Positions 13,424 to 22,342 of a stretch of 34,730 nt of DNA are shown here, piece after piece; positions within the stretch are counted from its first letter, which is position 1; each line of letters opens with the position of its first letter. The translations under genes and the position numbers were made by a program. The DNA is taken from positions 1 to 34,730 of the forward strand of contig CAJTPM010000036.1 in assembly GCA_910578085.1 (NCBI GenBank). Direction: 5' to 3'. The notes beneath the pieces are model-generated. The model ran no database searches, had not been told where the DNA came from, and saw only the letters and a list, made by a program, of their open reading frames with translations. The stretch is from an uncultured Lachnospiraceae bacterium (GTDB lineage: Bacteria > Bacillota > Clostridia > Lachnospirales > Lachnospiraceae).

Positions 13424-14962
13424 TTAGCGTACCGTAAACTTATGCGCAATCAAAAACCTCTTATCCTGCAGTTCTTCTATCTCCATCTCCATTTCACAAG
13501 ACGATGCCCCCAGTTCTATCATGGCATTTTCCATATATGCCTGCCTGTAATTATCTAACTGATATTCCTGATACCACTGTGCCAGCAGTCCTTCACTTTC
13601 TATCACATTATAAAAAGTATAGTTTCCCCTGCCGTTTTGCAGCATCTGTTCGTAACAATCCTTATAATATCCCTCCATATCCGTAATGACCTGCTCATCT
13701 GTCAATCCCAAATCTGCAAGGCTTCTAAGACCGTTATCCTCCGCTTCCCGCTCCAAATTCCGGTATGTCTGTCCATTGCAGGGAGGCAGGTATACGGAAA
13801 GTTCCTGCCGGATATGGTTCCCGGCATAATCCTCGTCCGTTCTGTTAAAATAATCGTAAGTACCGTCACCTGTATCGTCCCATGTAGTATCCACATTATA
13901 AAATTCACCATCCAGCATGACGATATTCCATGCATGGCTTTCCCCTGCAAATCCAGTACAGTAATAACACGGGATGCCAAGCTGCTGCAAAATGTATTGA
14001 AAGGCCCTCGCATATCCTGCGCATACTGTCTGCCCGTTTACCAACGCACTGTATGCGCTCTGGTTCATTTCAGCGCTCATATTATAAGCCATTCTGCTGA
14101 TCAGCTCATCATGGACATACTTTTCTTTCTCATAATCACTGGACAGCCCCTGTGCCTGTGAAATAATGGTTTCCGCATTACTTTCAAAAGTACCCTGTGC
14201 ATTTTCCAAGTCCCGTGCAGTGCGGTTAAATCTCAGGTCAATCTCCACACATCGCCCGTCCCTCCCGTATTTGCAGGCATATGCCGTATCCATCCAAAAA
14301 AGCTCCGGATGGTCGTTATAAACTGCCGAGAAGATATTTCTAAGCTGCCCTGCCGTCATCTCCTCAACAGGAAGGAACTGGGAATAAACATCATTTGCAT
14401 TTGCATAAATCTGACGATACATATGCTGTCCTTTATCATCCAGCATAGCATAATAGGGATAATACAAGGCATCAAACTCAAGTTCGTCCCCTGTGTTTCC
14501 GACATCAAGCCGGCTTTGGAGGACTTCTGCAGTCTCATCATCTACCTGCTCCCGTTCCTCCTGAACCTCCTGATAGCCATTCCTGCCTGATACATTTTCA
14601 GGAATGACAATGTTATCCCTGTCAGGCAGAATATAACCGGAAGTAACAGTCTCAGCAATGCTGTTACTGTTGGAAGTATCCATTATATCCGGTTCATCTG
14701 CTTCCCATATATGTTCCTGATCTGCCCTTTCAGGAACATAAAACGGCGTTTCCGATTCCTGAATAGTATCTTTTACCACGTCCTGTCCTTGTCCAATATC
14801 CAAATTATCTTCAGCTGCTTCCGCTAATTCCTGCATTTCCGGATATAGCAGTGCTGCAACTTTTTTTGTAATATCCGGATTAAATGAGCAGACAAGGACA
14901 AATGCACAGCCAAGTGCAAGCAAAACCAGGATAATATACATCAGTTTTTTTATAAATTTCAT
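13424..14962 (-). CDS. Membrane-anchored or secreted transglutaminase-like protein
   Basis: The 512-residue protein has an N-terminal hydrophobic segment (about 5-25; LLALGC could also be a lipobox). An acidic linker runs to about 160, followed by a papain-like transglutaminase core with C314 in NGQTVCAGYARAFQYIL, H343 in GESHAWNIVMLDG and D358 in YNVDTTWDD. All three catalytic residues are present. In bacteria such extracellular domains act as proteases, cross-linking enzymes or peptide hydrolases; the substrate is unknown. GGAGG precedes the ATG by 7 bases. It is the last gene of the long minus-strand redox block, 39 bases after the 4Fe-4S aldo/keto reductase. Confidence 0.9.
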   Translation of the reverse strand: MKFIKKLMYIILVLLALGCAFVLVCSFNPDITKKVAALLYPEMQELAEAAEDNLDIGQGQDVVKDTIQESETPFYVPERADQEHIWEADEPDIMDTSNSNSIAETVTSGYILPDRDNIVIPENVSGRNGYQEVQEEREQVDDETAEVLQSRLDVGNTGDELEFDALYYPYYAMLDDKGQHMYRQIYANANDVYSQFLPVEEMTAGQLRNIFSAVYNDHPELFWMDTAYACKYGRDGRCVEIDLRFNRTARDLENAQGTFESNAETIISQAQGLSSDYEKEKYVHDELISRMAYNMSAEMNQSAYSALVNGQTVCAGYARAFQYILQQLGIPCYYCTGFAGESHAWNIVMLDGEFYNVDTTWDDTGDGTYDYFNRTDEDYAGNHIRQELSVYLPPCNGQTYRNLEREAEDNGLRSLADLGLTDEQVITDMEGYYKDCYEQMLQNGRGNYTFYNVIESEGLLAQWYQEYQLDNYRQAYMENAMIELGASSCEMEMEIEELQDKRFLIAHKFTVR

Positions 14963-15001
14963 CCATTGTCCTCCGTCATATAAATGCGGGATTTAGCCGC
15001 C

Positions 15002-16156
15002 TCAACATCCAAAAAGCCTCTGTGCCCTACGCATATTTTCCGATGCATCAATACCAAAGGGACACCTTCTTGTGCAGGAACCGCAATGGATACAGTCCTC
15101 CCCTGTCACCAGCAAAGCTGCATACCGTTCCCTCAATTCATCCGTCATCTCTTTTTCCGCCATGTCAGCCAGTTTGGTCACTTCAGCAATATCAATCTTC
15201 TTTGGGCACGGCTGACAATGATTACAGTACATACACTGGTTTGCGAACTGTCCCACCAGACTTTCCTGAATTTCGCTGAAATCCTTTTCCTCCCTGCTCG
15301 CTGTCAGATATGCCAATGACTGATTCAACTCATCTACGTTTGCAAATCCCGGAACGGGACAAGCCACCTGCGGGAACGAAAGGACATAGCTGATACACTG
15401 GACAGGCGTAAGGCTTAATAAGCCTTTCAGTCTCCCTTCTTCGTGGTTTTTGAGAATATTACCCGCTGCAAATGGTTTCATGGCCACAATCGGCACGCCC
15501 TGCTTCCCACAAAGTTCATAAAGTTCCTGCTTTGATGGATATGCCGCCTTTTCCTCCTCTGTCATGGATTTTACCTCCCGGCCCTTCATCCTTGCATCCG
15601 CCGTATCCTGTGGAAGCAGATTAAACAGTGGATTGACCGGAAACATCAGCACATCAATCTTTTCGCTCTTTACCGCATTCAGTGCAATCTTCGTGTTATG
15701 GCTGCTAAGACCGATAAATCCCACGCGCCCGGTATCTTTTAACTCTTTGGCATAGGCATACATCCAGCCATTTAGTATTTCATTCAGATCTGCTTCATCA
15801 TCACAGTTATGCAGATACAGAATGTCTATGTAGTCTGTATCCAGCTTTTCATAAAACTGCCGCAGAAAATCTTTGCAAAGCGCTTCATCCCTTGTTTTTA
15901 CATACTGTCCGTCTTTATCGGCACATCCCAGATGCCCGGCCAGGCATATCTTATCCCGGACTCCCTTCAATGCCTTTCCGTAATATTCCCTCGTTGTGGG
16001 AGTCCCTACAAACAAATCGAAGTAATCGATTCCTGCATCCACGGCAGCACGCACCAGATCAAAAATCTGTTTCTCATCTGCTGTCCACACATATTCGCAG
16101 CCCATACCGATAGCGCTTACCCTTAGCCCTGTCTTTCCAAAATCCCTGTAAATCAC
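15002..16156 (-). CDS. Aldo/keto reductase with two C-terminal [4Fe-4S] motifs
   Basis: The 384-residue protein has the (beta/alpha)8 aldo/keto reductase body (FGKTGLRVSAIGMGCEYVW, then DYIDILYLHNCD and VGFIGLSSHN). A C-terminal extension carries CMYCNHCQPCP and CIHCGSCTRRCPFGI, two ferredoxin-type clusters. The start is GTG at 16156 behind GGAGGAG. Family members move electrons between NAD(P)H and a carbonyl or another acceptor, with the clusters suggesting a redox partner protein. The classic Tyr of the D-Y-K-H tetrad is not obvious to me in this copy (LFVGTPTTREYYG region), so the exact chemistry is open. It follows the ApbE gene by 18 bases, so it is likely in that operon. Confidence 0.92.
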   Translation of the reverse strand: MIYRDFGKTGLRVSAIGMGCEYVWTADEKQIFDLVRAAVDAGIDYFDLFVGTPTTREYYGKALKGVRDKICLAGHLGCADKDGQYVKTRDEALCKDFLRQFYEKLDTDYIDILYLHNCDDEADLNEILNGWMYAYAKELKDTGRVGFIGLSSHNTKIALNAVKSEKIDVLMFPVNPLFNLLPQDTADARMKGREVKSMTEEEKAAYPSKQELYELCGKQGVPIVAMKPFAAGNILKNHEEGRLKGLLSLTPVQCISYVLSFPQVACPVPGFANVDELNQSLAYLTASREEKDFSEIQESLVGQFANQCMYCNHCQPCPKKIDIAEVTKLADMAEKEMTDELRERYAALLVTGEDCIHCGSCTRRCPFGIDASENMRRAQRLFGC

Positions 16157-16174
16157 TTACTGCTCCTCCTTCCA

Positions 16175-17206
16175 TTAGTCGATGACATTGATTTTCATAT
16201 TTCTATATTCACTATTTAAGGAAAAACTGTCCCTTATACCCTCTGTCAGATATATATCTCCATCTTCCATAATCAGGATCATTTCAAAATTCCGGCGCTG
16301 TCTCCAGTAATCCTGTGCATTTTCCAATCCCATGACAAAAAGCGCAGTAGAAAGCGCATCACACAATTTCCCTTCACTGGCGATGACTGATACCGAAGCA
16401 ATGCCGTTTTCCACCGGATGCCCTGTTGCCGGATCAATAATATGCCCATACACTTTTCCATCCTCTCCAATGAAAAAACGCTCATAATTTCCGGAAGTAA
16501 CCACCGCCACGTCTGAAACCTGAATGATTCCAAGTACGCCACCCGAAAAGGGATCTTTCAATCCGACACGCCAGTCACTCCCATCCGGCTTCGTCCCGAT
16601 TGCCTGAATATTTCCCCCTATGTCAAGCAATGCAGCGGTAATACCCCATTCACGCAAAATCTGTGCCGCTTCATCCCCTGCATATCCTTTCCCTACGGCA
16701 CCCAGATCAATCATACCGCCGGGTTCCATTTGAATTAGGTCATTATTCAATTCAACTTTATCGTAACCGACTTTTTCTAAAAGTTCCGCCAGTTCTGTCT
16801 CTGCCGGGACACGGTTCTTTCCTGTTGTAAATCCCCATGCAGTCAGAACCGGGTAAATCGTTGGTTCCAAAGCTCCGTTTGTTTCCTCTGCCATATCTAA
16901 CGCAAAAGAAAGCAGTTCCACAGTCTTCCAGTCCACCGTTACAGTCTGCCCGCTGCTGTGATTGACCGCATAGACATCACTGTTTTTATCTGTAACAGAC
17001 CATAATTCCTCCAGCTCCCTTATTTTGTCTTCCGCTGCAAGGACAGCCGGCTCTGCATCCGTCCCGTATGCCGTAAAAGTCATGTATGTATCCATTGCAA
17101 AGAAAGACTCCGAATGCTCCGCCATATCCTGATTTTGTTTCCATGAACATCCGCCGATACCCAAAATCAGCATACACATCATGCAACAAATGTTGATTTT
17201 CTTCAT
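16175..17206 (-). CDS. apbE: ApbE: FAD:protein FMN transferase, lipoprotein
   Basis: The 343-residue protein attaches FMN covalently to a Thr or Ser of exported target proteins. The lipobox LGIGGC places Cys20 as the lipid anchor. The ApbE features are FAMDTYMTFTAYG, GALEPTIYPVLTAWGF, DLGAVGKGYAGDEA, SGNYERFF, HIIDPATGHPVENG and SDALSTALFV-like (CDALSTALFVMG) near the C-terminus. The start overlaps the DUF4405 gene by 4 bases (ATGA), so the two form a tightly coupled pair. No classic FMN-binding-domain partner gene is visible in the window, so its target must be a neighbour with a non-standard site or lie elsewhere. Confidence 0.95.
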   Translation of the reverse strand: MKKINICCMMCMLILGIGGCSWKQNQDMAEHSESFFAMDTYMTFTAYGTDAEPAVLAAEDKIRELEELWSVTDKNSDVYAVNHSSGQTVTVDWKTVELLSFALDMAEETNGALEPTIYPVLTAWGFTTGKNRVPAETELAELLEKVGYDKVELNNDLIQMEPGGMIDLGAVGKGYAGDEAAQILREWGITAALLDIGGNIQAIGTKPDGSDWRVGLKDPFSGGVLGIIQVSDVAVVTSGNYERFFIGEDGKVYGHIIDPATGHPVENGIASVSVIASEGKLCDALSTALFVMGLENAQDYWRQRRNFEMILIMEDGDIYLTEGIRDSFSLNSEYRNMKINVID

Positions 17207-17886
17207 TTCTCATTCCGCCCCTTGCCAATCATTCTTAGGCCCACACAGACATAATTCCCAATCCATATCAACAGTCCCATAACCGCAATATAATCCAGGT
17301 AGAAAAATACCAGTGGTTCCTCATAATCGAAAAAGACAAAATGGCTCCTGAGCAGCATATAAATTCCTATATCTCTCCTTATAAAAGCGTATACGCCATA
17401 TCCTGCAATCACCAGTGCCAGAATGCGCAGCACCCACTTCCGTACTGCAGACGGTTTCGGGAAAAACTTCTTTGCCATTCCCATCATCATGCTCCAATGA
17501 AACCCAAGATGAACGGACATCAGTACAAATCCCCAATAAGCGGAAAGCATATGCAGATTCCTCGCAAAAGAACGCCCGCCTTTTATGGGAAGAAAAGACA
17601 GCGCATGACGGGACAGGATAATTCCGCTTACCATTAAGCCGGCCATTGCGCAAAGTATCAATAATACAAGTCCTGTCTGCATGATGCGCACAGGATTGTA
17701 TCTCCCTCTTAGAAGGTTTCTGATCCAGCTGCCGTTTAAGATATGGTGGATGACAAAAAGGACAAACATTCCAATGCCGATCCATTCATGGGCTGCCTGC
17801 CCGACCAGCTCATATGCCATGAGTAACAGCAGCGCCGCCGTCATTCCAATATCAACTGCCAGTTTTAAAATCATCTTCGGTTTCAT
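17203..17886 (-). CDS. DUF4405 integral membrane protein
   Basis: The 227-residue protein has about six hydrophobic segments and histidines placed in or next to them (VIHHILNG, LHMLSAYWGF, VHLGFHWSMM). This is the pattern of DUF4405, a cytochrome b-like membrane family. Such proteins have been found next to ApbE in extracytosolic flavin-based electron transfer clusters. GAGGG lies before the ATG at 17886. It overlaps apbE by 4 bases. Carrying electrons across the membrane through heme or flavin is the likely role (inference). Confidence 0.85.
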   Translation of the reverse strand: MKPKMILKLAVDIGMTAALLLLMAYELVGQAAHEWIGIGMFVLFVIHHILNGSWIRNLLRGRYNPVRIMQTGLVLLILCAMAGLMVSGIILSRHALSFLPIKGGRSFARNLHMLSAYWGFVLMSVHLGFHWSMMMGMAKKFFPKPSAVRKWVLRILALVIAGYGVYAFIRRDIGIYMLLRSHFVFFDYEEPLVFFYLDYIAVMGLLIWIGNYVCVGLRMIGKGRNEK

Positions 17887-17904
17887 TCCGGTTCCCTCGC
17901 ATTT

Positions 17905-18540
17905 CTAACGGATAAAATTTGTAAATACAGGCGTTTCCTGTTCCGGCAGTTCTACACCAACCTTGCGCGCCACCTCTTTACAGCGCAGCATATACGCCAT
18001 ATTCCTGCCCAGAACCCGCATGGTATACAGTCCCTCCGCATCCTGTCTCGCCTGCTCTGCATTTGCACCGTGGATCATGTTCCAGTAGCGGGAAGATACC
18101 ACAGGCATTTCCTGAATGGTAAAATATTTATTTAGCTGGTCAAATGTCACCGTTGTACCGGCCCTGCGTGCGGAAACGACTGCCGCTGCAGGTTTCATGT
18201 AAAACGCCTTATTCCCGTTTCCACGCAGTTCAGAGTAGAACAGCCGGTCCATAAAAGCTGTCATATTTCCGGTTGCGCCGGCATAGTGGACAGGGCTTCC
18301 AAACACAAATCCGTCCGCCTCATACGCTTTCTCCCGGAAACGGTTTACTGCGTCGTCAAAAACACAGCAGCCCTTTTCCCCGCATTTCAGACAGGCAATA
18401 CATCCCCCTATGGGTTTATTGCCAATCCAGAAAATTTCCGTCTCAATACCCTCTTTATTCAAGGTATCTGCCACCTCGCAAAGCGCCGTATAAGTACATC
18501 CTTCCTTATGGGGACTGCCATTTGCTAAAAGTACCTTCAT
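17905..18540 (-). CDS. Flavodoxin-fold NADPH-dependent FMN reductase-like protein
   Basis: The 211-residue protein starts MKVLLANGSPHKEGCTYTAL, the phosphate-binding loop of the FMN reductase/iron-sulfur flavoprotein group. A Cys-rich stretch CIACLKCGEKGCC follows at about 50-65, typical of multimeric flavodoxin-like proteins of anaerobes, and then GSPVHYAGATGNMTAFMDRLFY. The ATG at 18540 has GGAGGAG upstream; the longer frame to 18558 would move the start away from that site. It is cytosolic, binds FMN and probably hands reducing power from NAD(P)H onward. It precedes the DUF4405-apbE pair by 18 bases. Confidence 0.9.
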   Translation of the reverse strand: MKVLLANGSPHKEGCTYTALCEVADTLNKEGIETEIFWIGNKPIGGCIACLKCGEKGCCVFDDAVNRFREKAYEADGFVFGSPVHYAGATGNMTAFMDRLFYSELRGNGNKAFYMKPAAAVVSARRAGTTVTFDQLNKYFTIQEMPVVSSRYWNMIHGANAEQARQDAEGLYTMRVLGRNMAYMLRCKEVARKVGVELPEQETPVFTNFIR

Positions 18541-18560
18541 TGCTTCTCCTCCTATCATTT

Positions 18561-19277
18561 TTATATCTTTCTGTTTTGGGGCTGATAATTCAAGCGTAGC
18601 CCCCCGCCCCCTATCTGCTCTATTTCCCTTAATAGGAACTCTACCGGTTCGCCTTCCGTAAAGGGCTGAATCTGTGTAAATAAAGATGCCGTACCGCAGC
18701 CGCCATCCGTTACCGGCGCCAAAAACAGGCTGAGTTCATCCACCATGCCTGCCTGTAGGAAACTCCAGTTTACGATACCGCCCCCGCAGATCAGCAGTTT
18801 TTCGATGTGAAAAAATTGATACAGCTTTTTCATTGCCGCCTCACAGTCCAGTTCCTTTTCACCTGCAATAATATAGGAAACTCCTGTTTTCCGCAGACAG
18901 GCTTTATAAGCCGTCGGAGTGGAAGCCGTCAAAACCTCTATCACATGAGCCGGCGCTCTCCCTTTATTGCAAAATATCCCCGATTCCCATCCGATTTCGC
19001 CGTCCACATCCACTGAAACAAAATACAGGTCTGCCCTGTCATCCGCCACAAAATCCCCTTCCGGCACTTCCTCCGTTTTTTCCAATACAGGCTTTCGGAA
19101 ACCGGTAAATTCCTTTGTTGTAGTGGTTCCATACAGTAACGCTCTCGCATTCATCTCTGTCCGGTATCTCCCATACTCTGCACCAAGGGCTCCTGCTGCT
19201 TCCGTTCCCATAAACGGCCCTGTTATCTTTCCGTCTAAGGAACTTAAAATATGGCAGATTACATACGGTCTTTCCAT
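18561..19277 (-). CDS. RibD C-terminal / dihydrofolate reductase-like reductase
   Basis: The 238-residue protein matches the RibD_C fold: MERPYVICHILSSLDGKITG at the start, a central region with the Asp and Val strands, and KLLICGGGIVNWSFLQAGMVDELSLFLAP at about 170-200. It has no deaminase half, so it is not a complete riboflavin enzyme. Stand-alone members are NADPH reductases of uncertain substrate. Its place between two flavin reductases and upstream of apbE suggests a flavin or pteridine link (inference). GAGGA lies 9 bases before the ATG. Confidence 0.9.
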   Translation of the reverse strand: MERPYVICHILSSLDGKITGPFMGTEAAGALGAEYGRYRTEMNARALLYGTTTTKEFTGFRKPVLEKTEEVPEGDFVADDRADLYFVSVDVDGEIGWESGIFCNKGRAPAHVIEVLTASTPTAYKACLRKTGVSYIIAGEKELDCEAAMKKLYQFFHIEKLLICGGGIVNWSFLQAGMVDELSLFLAPVTDGGCGTASLFTQIQPFTEGEPVEFLLREIEQIGGGGLRLNYQPQNRKI

Positions 19278-19292
19278 TCAGCTTTTTCCTCC

Positions 19293-19742
19293 TCAGATAC
19301 CTTTCCCAAGTTTTTCCGCCTCATTTTTATTCGTTGCCATTCCCGCATATTCAAAACCATAGAGCTTTGCAAAACGGTTCATGGTATACTCGCCCGCCTC
19401 CAGCATCCATTTTTCAGGAGCTACGCCTTGAAACAGAAAATATAATTTTCTCCCCGAAAACACGCCATTTTCCACTAAACCATAAAAACGGTCAAGCACA
19501 TTGCGCACGGAACCGCAGATATTGTGCCAGTACAGCGGCGAACCGACCACGACCACTTCCGCTTCTTTCATCTTTGCGATAACCTCCACAAGTTGGTCGT
19601 CCTCAAACGTCTGTCCATAGCTCCCAATCCGGTAATCTGTCAGGTTTAAGGTTTCATACTCTTTCCCTGCCAAAAGCGCTTCCGCCAGTGCAGCCGTGTT
19701 TCCTTTCTTATTCGGGCTTCCGTTAATAAATAAAATTTTCAT
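19293..19742 (-). CDS. Flavodoxin-fold NAD(P)H-dependent FMN reductase-like protein
   Basis: The 149-residue protein starts MKILFINGSPNKKGNTAALA, the FMN phosphate loop, followed by VVVGSPLYWHNICGSVRNVLDRFY. It is a short, single-domain cytosolic flavoprotein. The ATG at 19742 lies 8 bases after GGAGG; the frame extends to 19757 without a better site. It is followed 15 bases later by the RibD_C gene, so it heads a compact run of five to six flavin-linked genes. Confidence 0.9.
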   Translation of the reverse strand: MKILFINGSPNKKGNTAALAEALLAGKEYETLNLTDYRIGSYGQTFEDDQLVEVIAKMKEAEVVVVGSPLYWHNICGSVRNVLDRFYGLVENGVFSGRKLYFLFQGVAPEKWMLEAGEYTMNRFAKLYGFEYAGMATNKNEAEKLGKGI

Positions 19743-19806
19743 CCTGTCTTCCTCCATTTTCTTTATAATAAGATTTGAATTACTATAACCTGCAATAGAC
19801 GAGCGC

Positions 19807-20886
19807 CTACTTTTCCTCTGCCCACAGCCAGATCAAACCGTTATAAATATACTGCAGGGCGGCATTCCCATCATGCGCATTTCCCTCCTGCACCCGGTAT
19901 GCCAAATTACCCGCCCTTTCATTATCCGCATCAACAAAAATACCGCCAGGCGCATTTATCATTGCCTGAATCTGATTGGTAAATGCCGCATAAGCAAAGT
20001 CCTCCGTGCCGGACATGGCATAAATAAAGAAATCCTCAGAGCCATATCCCGCTTCCGTCACCAGCCGCTCCATATACGCCCCGTCAGAGGTCAGATTGCC
20101 GCTGGATGGCAGGAAATACCGAAAATAGTCCATGCAGTATTGGAACGTATGCCATGTAGTGACCGAACCCATGGAAAATCCGGCAAAAGCACGGTGGCTG
20201 CGGCTTTCCGTCAGTTCCTGCCAAGAAGTCCCCTCTGCGTAGGTACGATACTTTCCCTCCACAGCCGGAATCAGGTCATTCATCAGTTCGTTGTGATAAT
20301 TGTCCGTCAGCCGCAGCGCCAGACCATAATCCGCACTGTCCTCCGGACTCGTATTGTTATAGGTCGGACATACCACGATTACCGGCGTCATTCTCCCGTC
20401 CTGTATGGCATGGTCGAGTACATTTTTCAATTCATGCGGATTTTCCGGCGTGCCAAGATATGTCTCCTCATTGCTCCATCCTCCGTGCATCAGGTAAAGC
20501 ACATTGTATTGCTGTTCTCCCGAATAGCCATATGGCAGATATACATATGCCGTTTTTGTGAGCTGAGTGGTCTGAGCTTCATAACTCATGGATTCCCATG
20601 TCTGGTATTCTAATCGCTCCACTGTCCCCTGCTCTGATGCCGCTCCAAAATATTCCTCTGGTATCTGCTCCAGTTCTTCCGGAATTTGCCCGGAACCCGT
20701 CTGTTTATTCATAGGGACCACGTCCTCCTCTGACCCTGTAGTTTCTTCCTTTACAGTATCCGCATTTTCTGTCTCTGCTGAAATAACTGTGCTGTCTCTG
20801 TATTCTGTTTCTGTCTGCCTCCCGGAACATGCCGTACACAATACAGCCAATGTCAGTGCCAGTATCCGGCTCATCCTGCGTTTCAT
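19807..20886 (-). CDS. Lipoprotein esterase (alpha/beta-hydrolase, putative esterase family)
   Basis: The 359-residue protein has a lipobox at C20 (AVLCTAC) and a long Ser/Thr/Glu-rich linker to about 90. The hydrolase domain resembles feruloyl/enterochelin esterases: YLPYGYSGEQQYNVLYLMHGG, the nucleophile S238 in AGFSMGS, and H338 near the C-terminus in GNAHDGN. It is anchored outside the membrane and likely cleaves ester bonds of small or glycan-linked substrates. It lies 16 bases downstream of the flavodoxin lipoprotein gene, and the two together copy the domain order of the fusions at 28016 and 29666. Confidence 0.9.
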   Translation of the reverse strand: MKRRMSRILALTLAVLCTACSGRQTETEYRDSTVISAETENADTVKEETTGSEEDVVPMNKQTGSGQIPEELEQIPEEYFGAASEQGTVERLEYQTWESMSYEAQTTQLTKTAYVYLPYGYSGEQQYNVLYLMHGGWSNEETYLGTPENPHELKNVLDHAIQDGRMTPVIVVCPTYNNTSPEDSADYGLALRLTDNYHNELMNDLIPAVEGKYRTYAEGTSWQELTESRSHRAFAGFSMGSVTTWHTFQYCMDYFRYFLPSSGNLTSDGAYMERLVTEAGYGSEDFFIYAMSGTEDFAYAAFTNQIQAMINAPGGIFVDADNERAGNLAYRVQEGNAHDGNAALQYIYNGLIWLWAEEK

Positions 20887-20901
20887 GCGAATTACCCCCT
20901 G

Positions 20902-21684
20902 CTAATATCCTAATCCTCCGAGCCAGTCCGCCACATCACCGGCAGCTCCTGCCACATCTCTTTCGCTGACGGTAAAACCGTCTGTGATCACTTCCGCATC
21001 CGGCTCCAGATCCTGAATGGTTTCAATGGTTCCCGAAAAGCGGCTTCCGTTATGCACATTAAAAGGAATGATCGTTTTCCCCGAAAAATCATATTCATCA
21101 AAAAAACTGTATAGAGCCTGCGGCATGTCATACCACCATGTAGGGTATCCGACAAAAATAACATCATAATCGTCCGGATTTTCTATATGGCTTGTCAGCT
21201 CCGGCCGCGCGTCTTCCTCCTGTTCTTCTGCAGCATAATCTATTAACGCACCGCCGTCTCCGGGATAATCCACGGATGTCTGTATGGAAAAAAGTGTCCC
21301 GCCCGTCTGAGCCTGAATCATATCTGCCACTGCCCGAAGACGGCCTTTTGCCTCCCCATCCACTGTCGTCACGCTTGCGGAGGAAACCACGTCCACGTCA
21401 CTGTTCTCACCTGCGGTAAAATAAGCAACCAAAACTTTGCTTTCACCTGTGTTCTCTGTATTTTCTGCATCGGTCATTTCACTTTGTTGCAGGTCTTCAT
21501 CGGATATTTTTCCAGAAGTATTCCCTTGAGCTCCCACACTGCTCTGACCCGTTTCCTCAGAGGCAGGAATATCGTTCTGCGTACTGCCGCCGTTTACAGG
21601 CGGTTCCGTCTTTCCACAGCCTGCTGTTTGTAATGCAAGAACCACACCGATTAAAATTGCCCCTAATTTCTTTCTATTCTCCAT
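20902..21684 (-). CDS. Flavodoxin lipoprotein (flavodoxin_4-like)
   Basis: From the ATG at 21684 the protein has 260 residues with a lipobox at C23 (LQTAGC) and an acidic, Gln/Ser-rich linker to about 80. A flavodoxin domain follows: VLVAYFTAGENSD, the inserted loop DVVSSASVTTVDG, GYPTWWYDMPQALYSF, and GKTIIPFNVHNGSRFSGT. An upstream ATG at 21693 is one base from AAAGGA and less likely. Flavodoxins are normally cytosolic; this one is exported and lipid anchored. It starts an operon after a terminator at 21726-21757, with a possible TATAAT at 21720-21725 (minus strand). Confidence 0.9.
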   Translation of the reverse strand: MENRKKLGAILIGVVLALQTAGCGKTEPPVNGGSTQNDIPASEETGQSSVGAQGNTSGKISDEDLQQSEMTDAENTENTGESKVLVAYFTAGENSDVDVVSSASVTTVDGEAKGRLRAVADMIQAQTGGTLFSIQTSVDYPGDGGALIDYAAEEQEEDARPELTSHIENPDDYDVIFVGYPTWWYDMPQALYSFFDEYDFSGKTIIPFNVHNGSRFSGTIETIQDLEPDAEVITDGFTVSERDVAGAAGDVADWLGGLGY

Positions 21685-21725
21685 CCTCAACATTCCTTTC
21701 TAAAAAATTCTTTCCTTTATTATAG

Positions 21726-21757
21726 AAAAATCGAGACCTCATAAGAAGTCTCGATTT
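21726..21757 (-). terminator. Rho-independent terminator
   Basis: AAATCGAGAC and GTCTCGATTT form a perfect 10-bp stem with a 10-nt loop. On the minus strand it is followed by TTTTT. It divides the long block into an upstream unit ending with the 21900 gene and a downstream unit starting at 21684. Confidence 0.8.
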
Positions 21758-21899
21758 GTTCATCAGTTTATACCTTAAGTTTATAACTGATCCATATTGT
21801 TCCGTCAGTTTTTCACAGCTTCGCTCATCTTCTTTCGCCAGATATTCCTAACTGACCCTTTCTACCGAATGTTGCCAGCAGAGTCTGCTCTCCTCGGGA

Positions 21900-22226
21900 T
21901 TAATCTTCTGTTCCATATACTTCCTGAATCATTGGAAATGTACTCCACGCTTTCGGCCAGCCGCAGTAAAACGCAAGCTGTGTCACGATTTCGACCGCTT
22001 CCTCTTTTGTAATCCCATGTTCCTTTCCAAGTACCAGATGGGATTTTAGCTGTGGGTACAGTCCCGCCGAAAAGAGCGCCGCAATAGTGATCATACTCCG
22101 GTTCCTTGCTGAAAGCTGTTCCTCCCTCGACCATACTTCCCCAAATAAAATATCATCATTTAATTCCGCAAATTTAGGTGCCAAATCTCCCAGTCTGTCC
22201 CTTCCTGCTGTCTGCTTTTTTGCCAT
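21900..22226 (-). CDS. Carboxymuconolactone decarboxylase (AhpD-like fold) protein
   Basis: The 108-residue helical protein shows the CMD pattern: GEVWSREEQLSARNRSMITI, ALFSAGLYPQLKSHLVLGKE, HGITKEEAVEIVTQLAFYCG, WPKAWSTFPM. The CxxC of peroxidase-type AhpD is absent; only one Cys is present in FYCGWP. So a decarboxylase-like or unknown role is more likely than peroxidase reduction. Such proteins often accompany aldo/keto reductases and cyclophilin-like proteins in Firmicutes. TAGGAA precedes the ATG. Confidence 0.9.
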   Translation of the reverse strand: MAKKQTAGRDRLGDLAPKFAELNDDILFGEVWSREEQLSARNRSMITIAALFSAGLYPQLKSHLVLGKEHGITKEEAVEIVTQLAFYCGWPKAWSTFPMIQEVYGTED

Positions 22227-22342
22227 AAATTCCTACCGCCTTTCCCTTTTTAATATTTCTTCATGCTTTCCTGTTTCAGTTCGCAGAACATTGTGCCAAT
22301 GTCTTGCGTCCACATCTGTATTTTCCTAAAGCGCCCTTTGGC

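Noticed and set aside
13870..14300. Open frames antisense to the transglutaminase-like gene
   Set aside because: They follow the codon structure of the strong minus-strand gene, have no ribosome binding sites and show no family features.
21758..21899. A minus-strand frame (including EDERSCEKLTEQYGS) as the end of a regulator gene
   Set aside because: It follows an in-frame stop, has no start, and I could not tie it to any family with confidence. A remnant is possible but unsupported.
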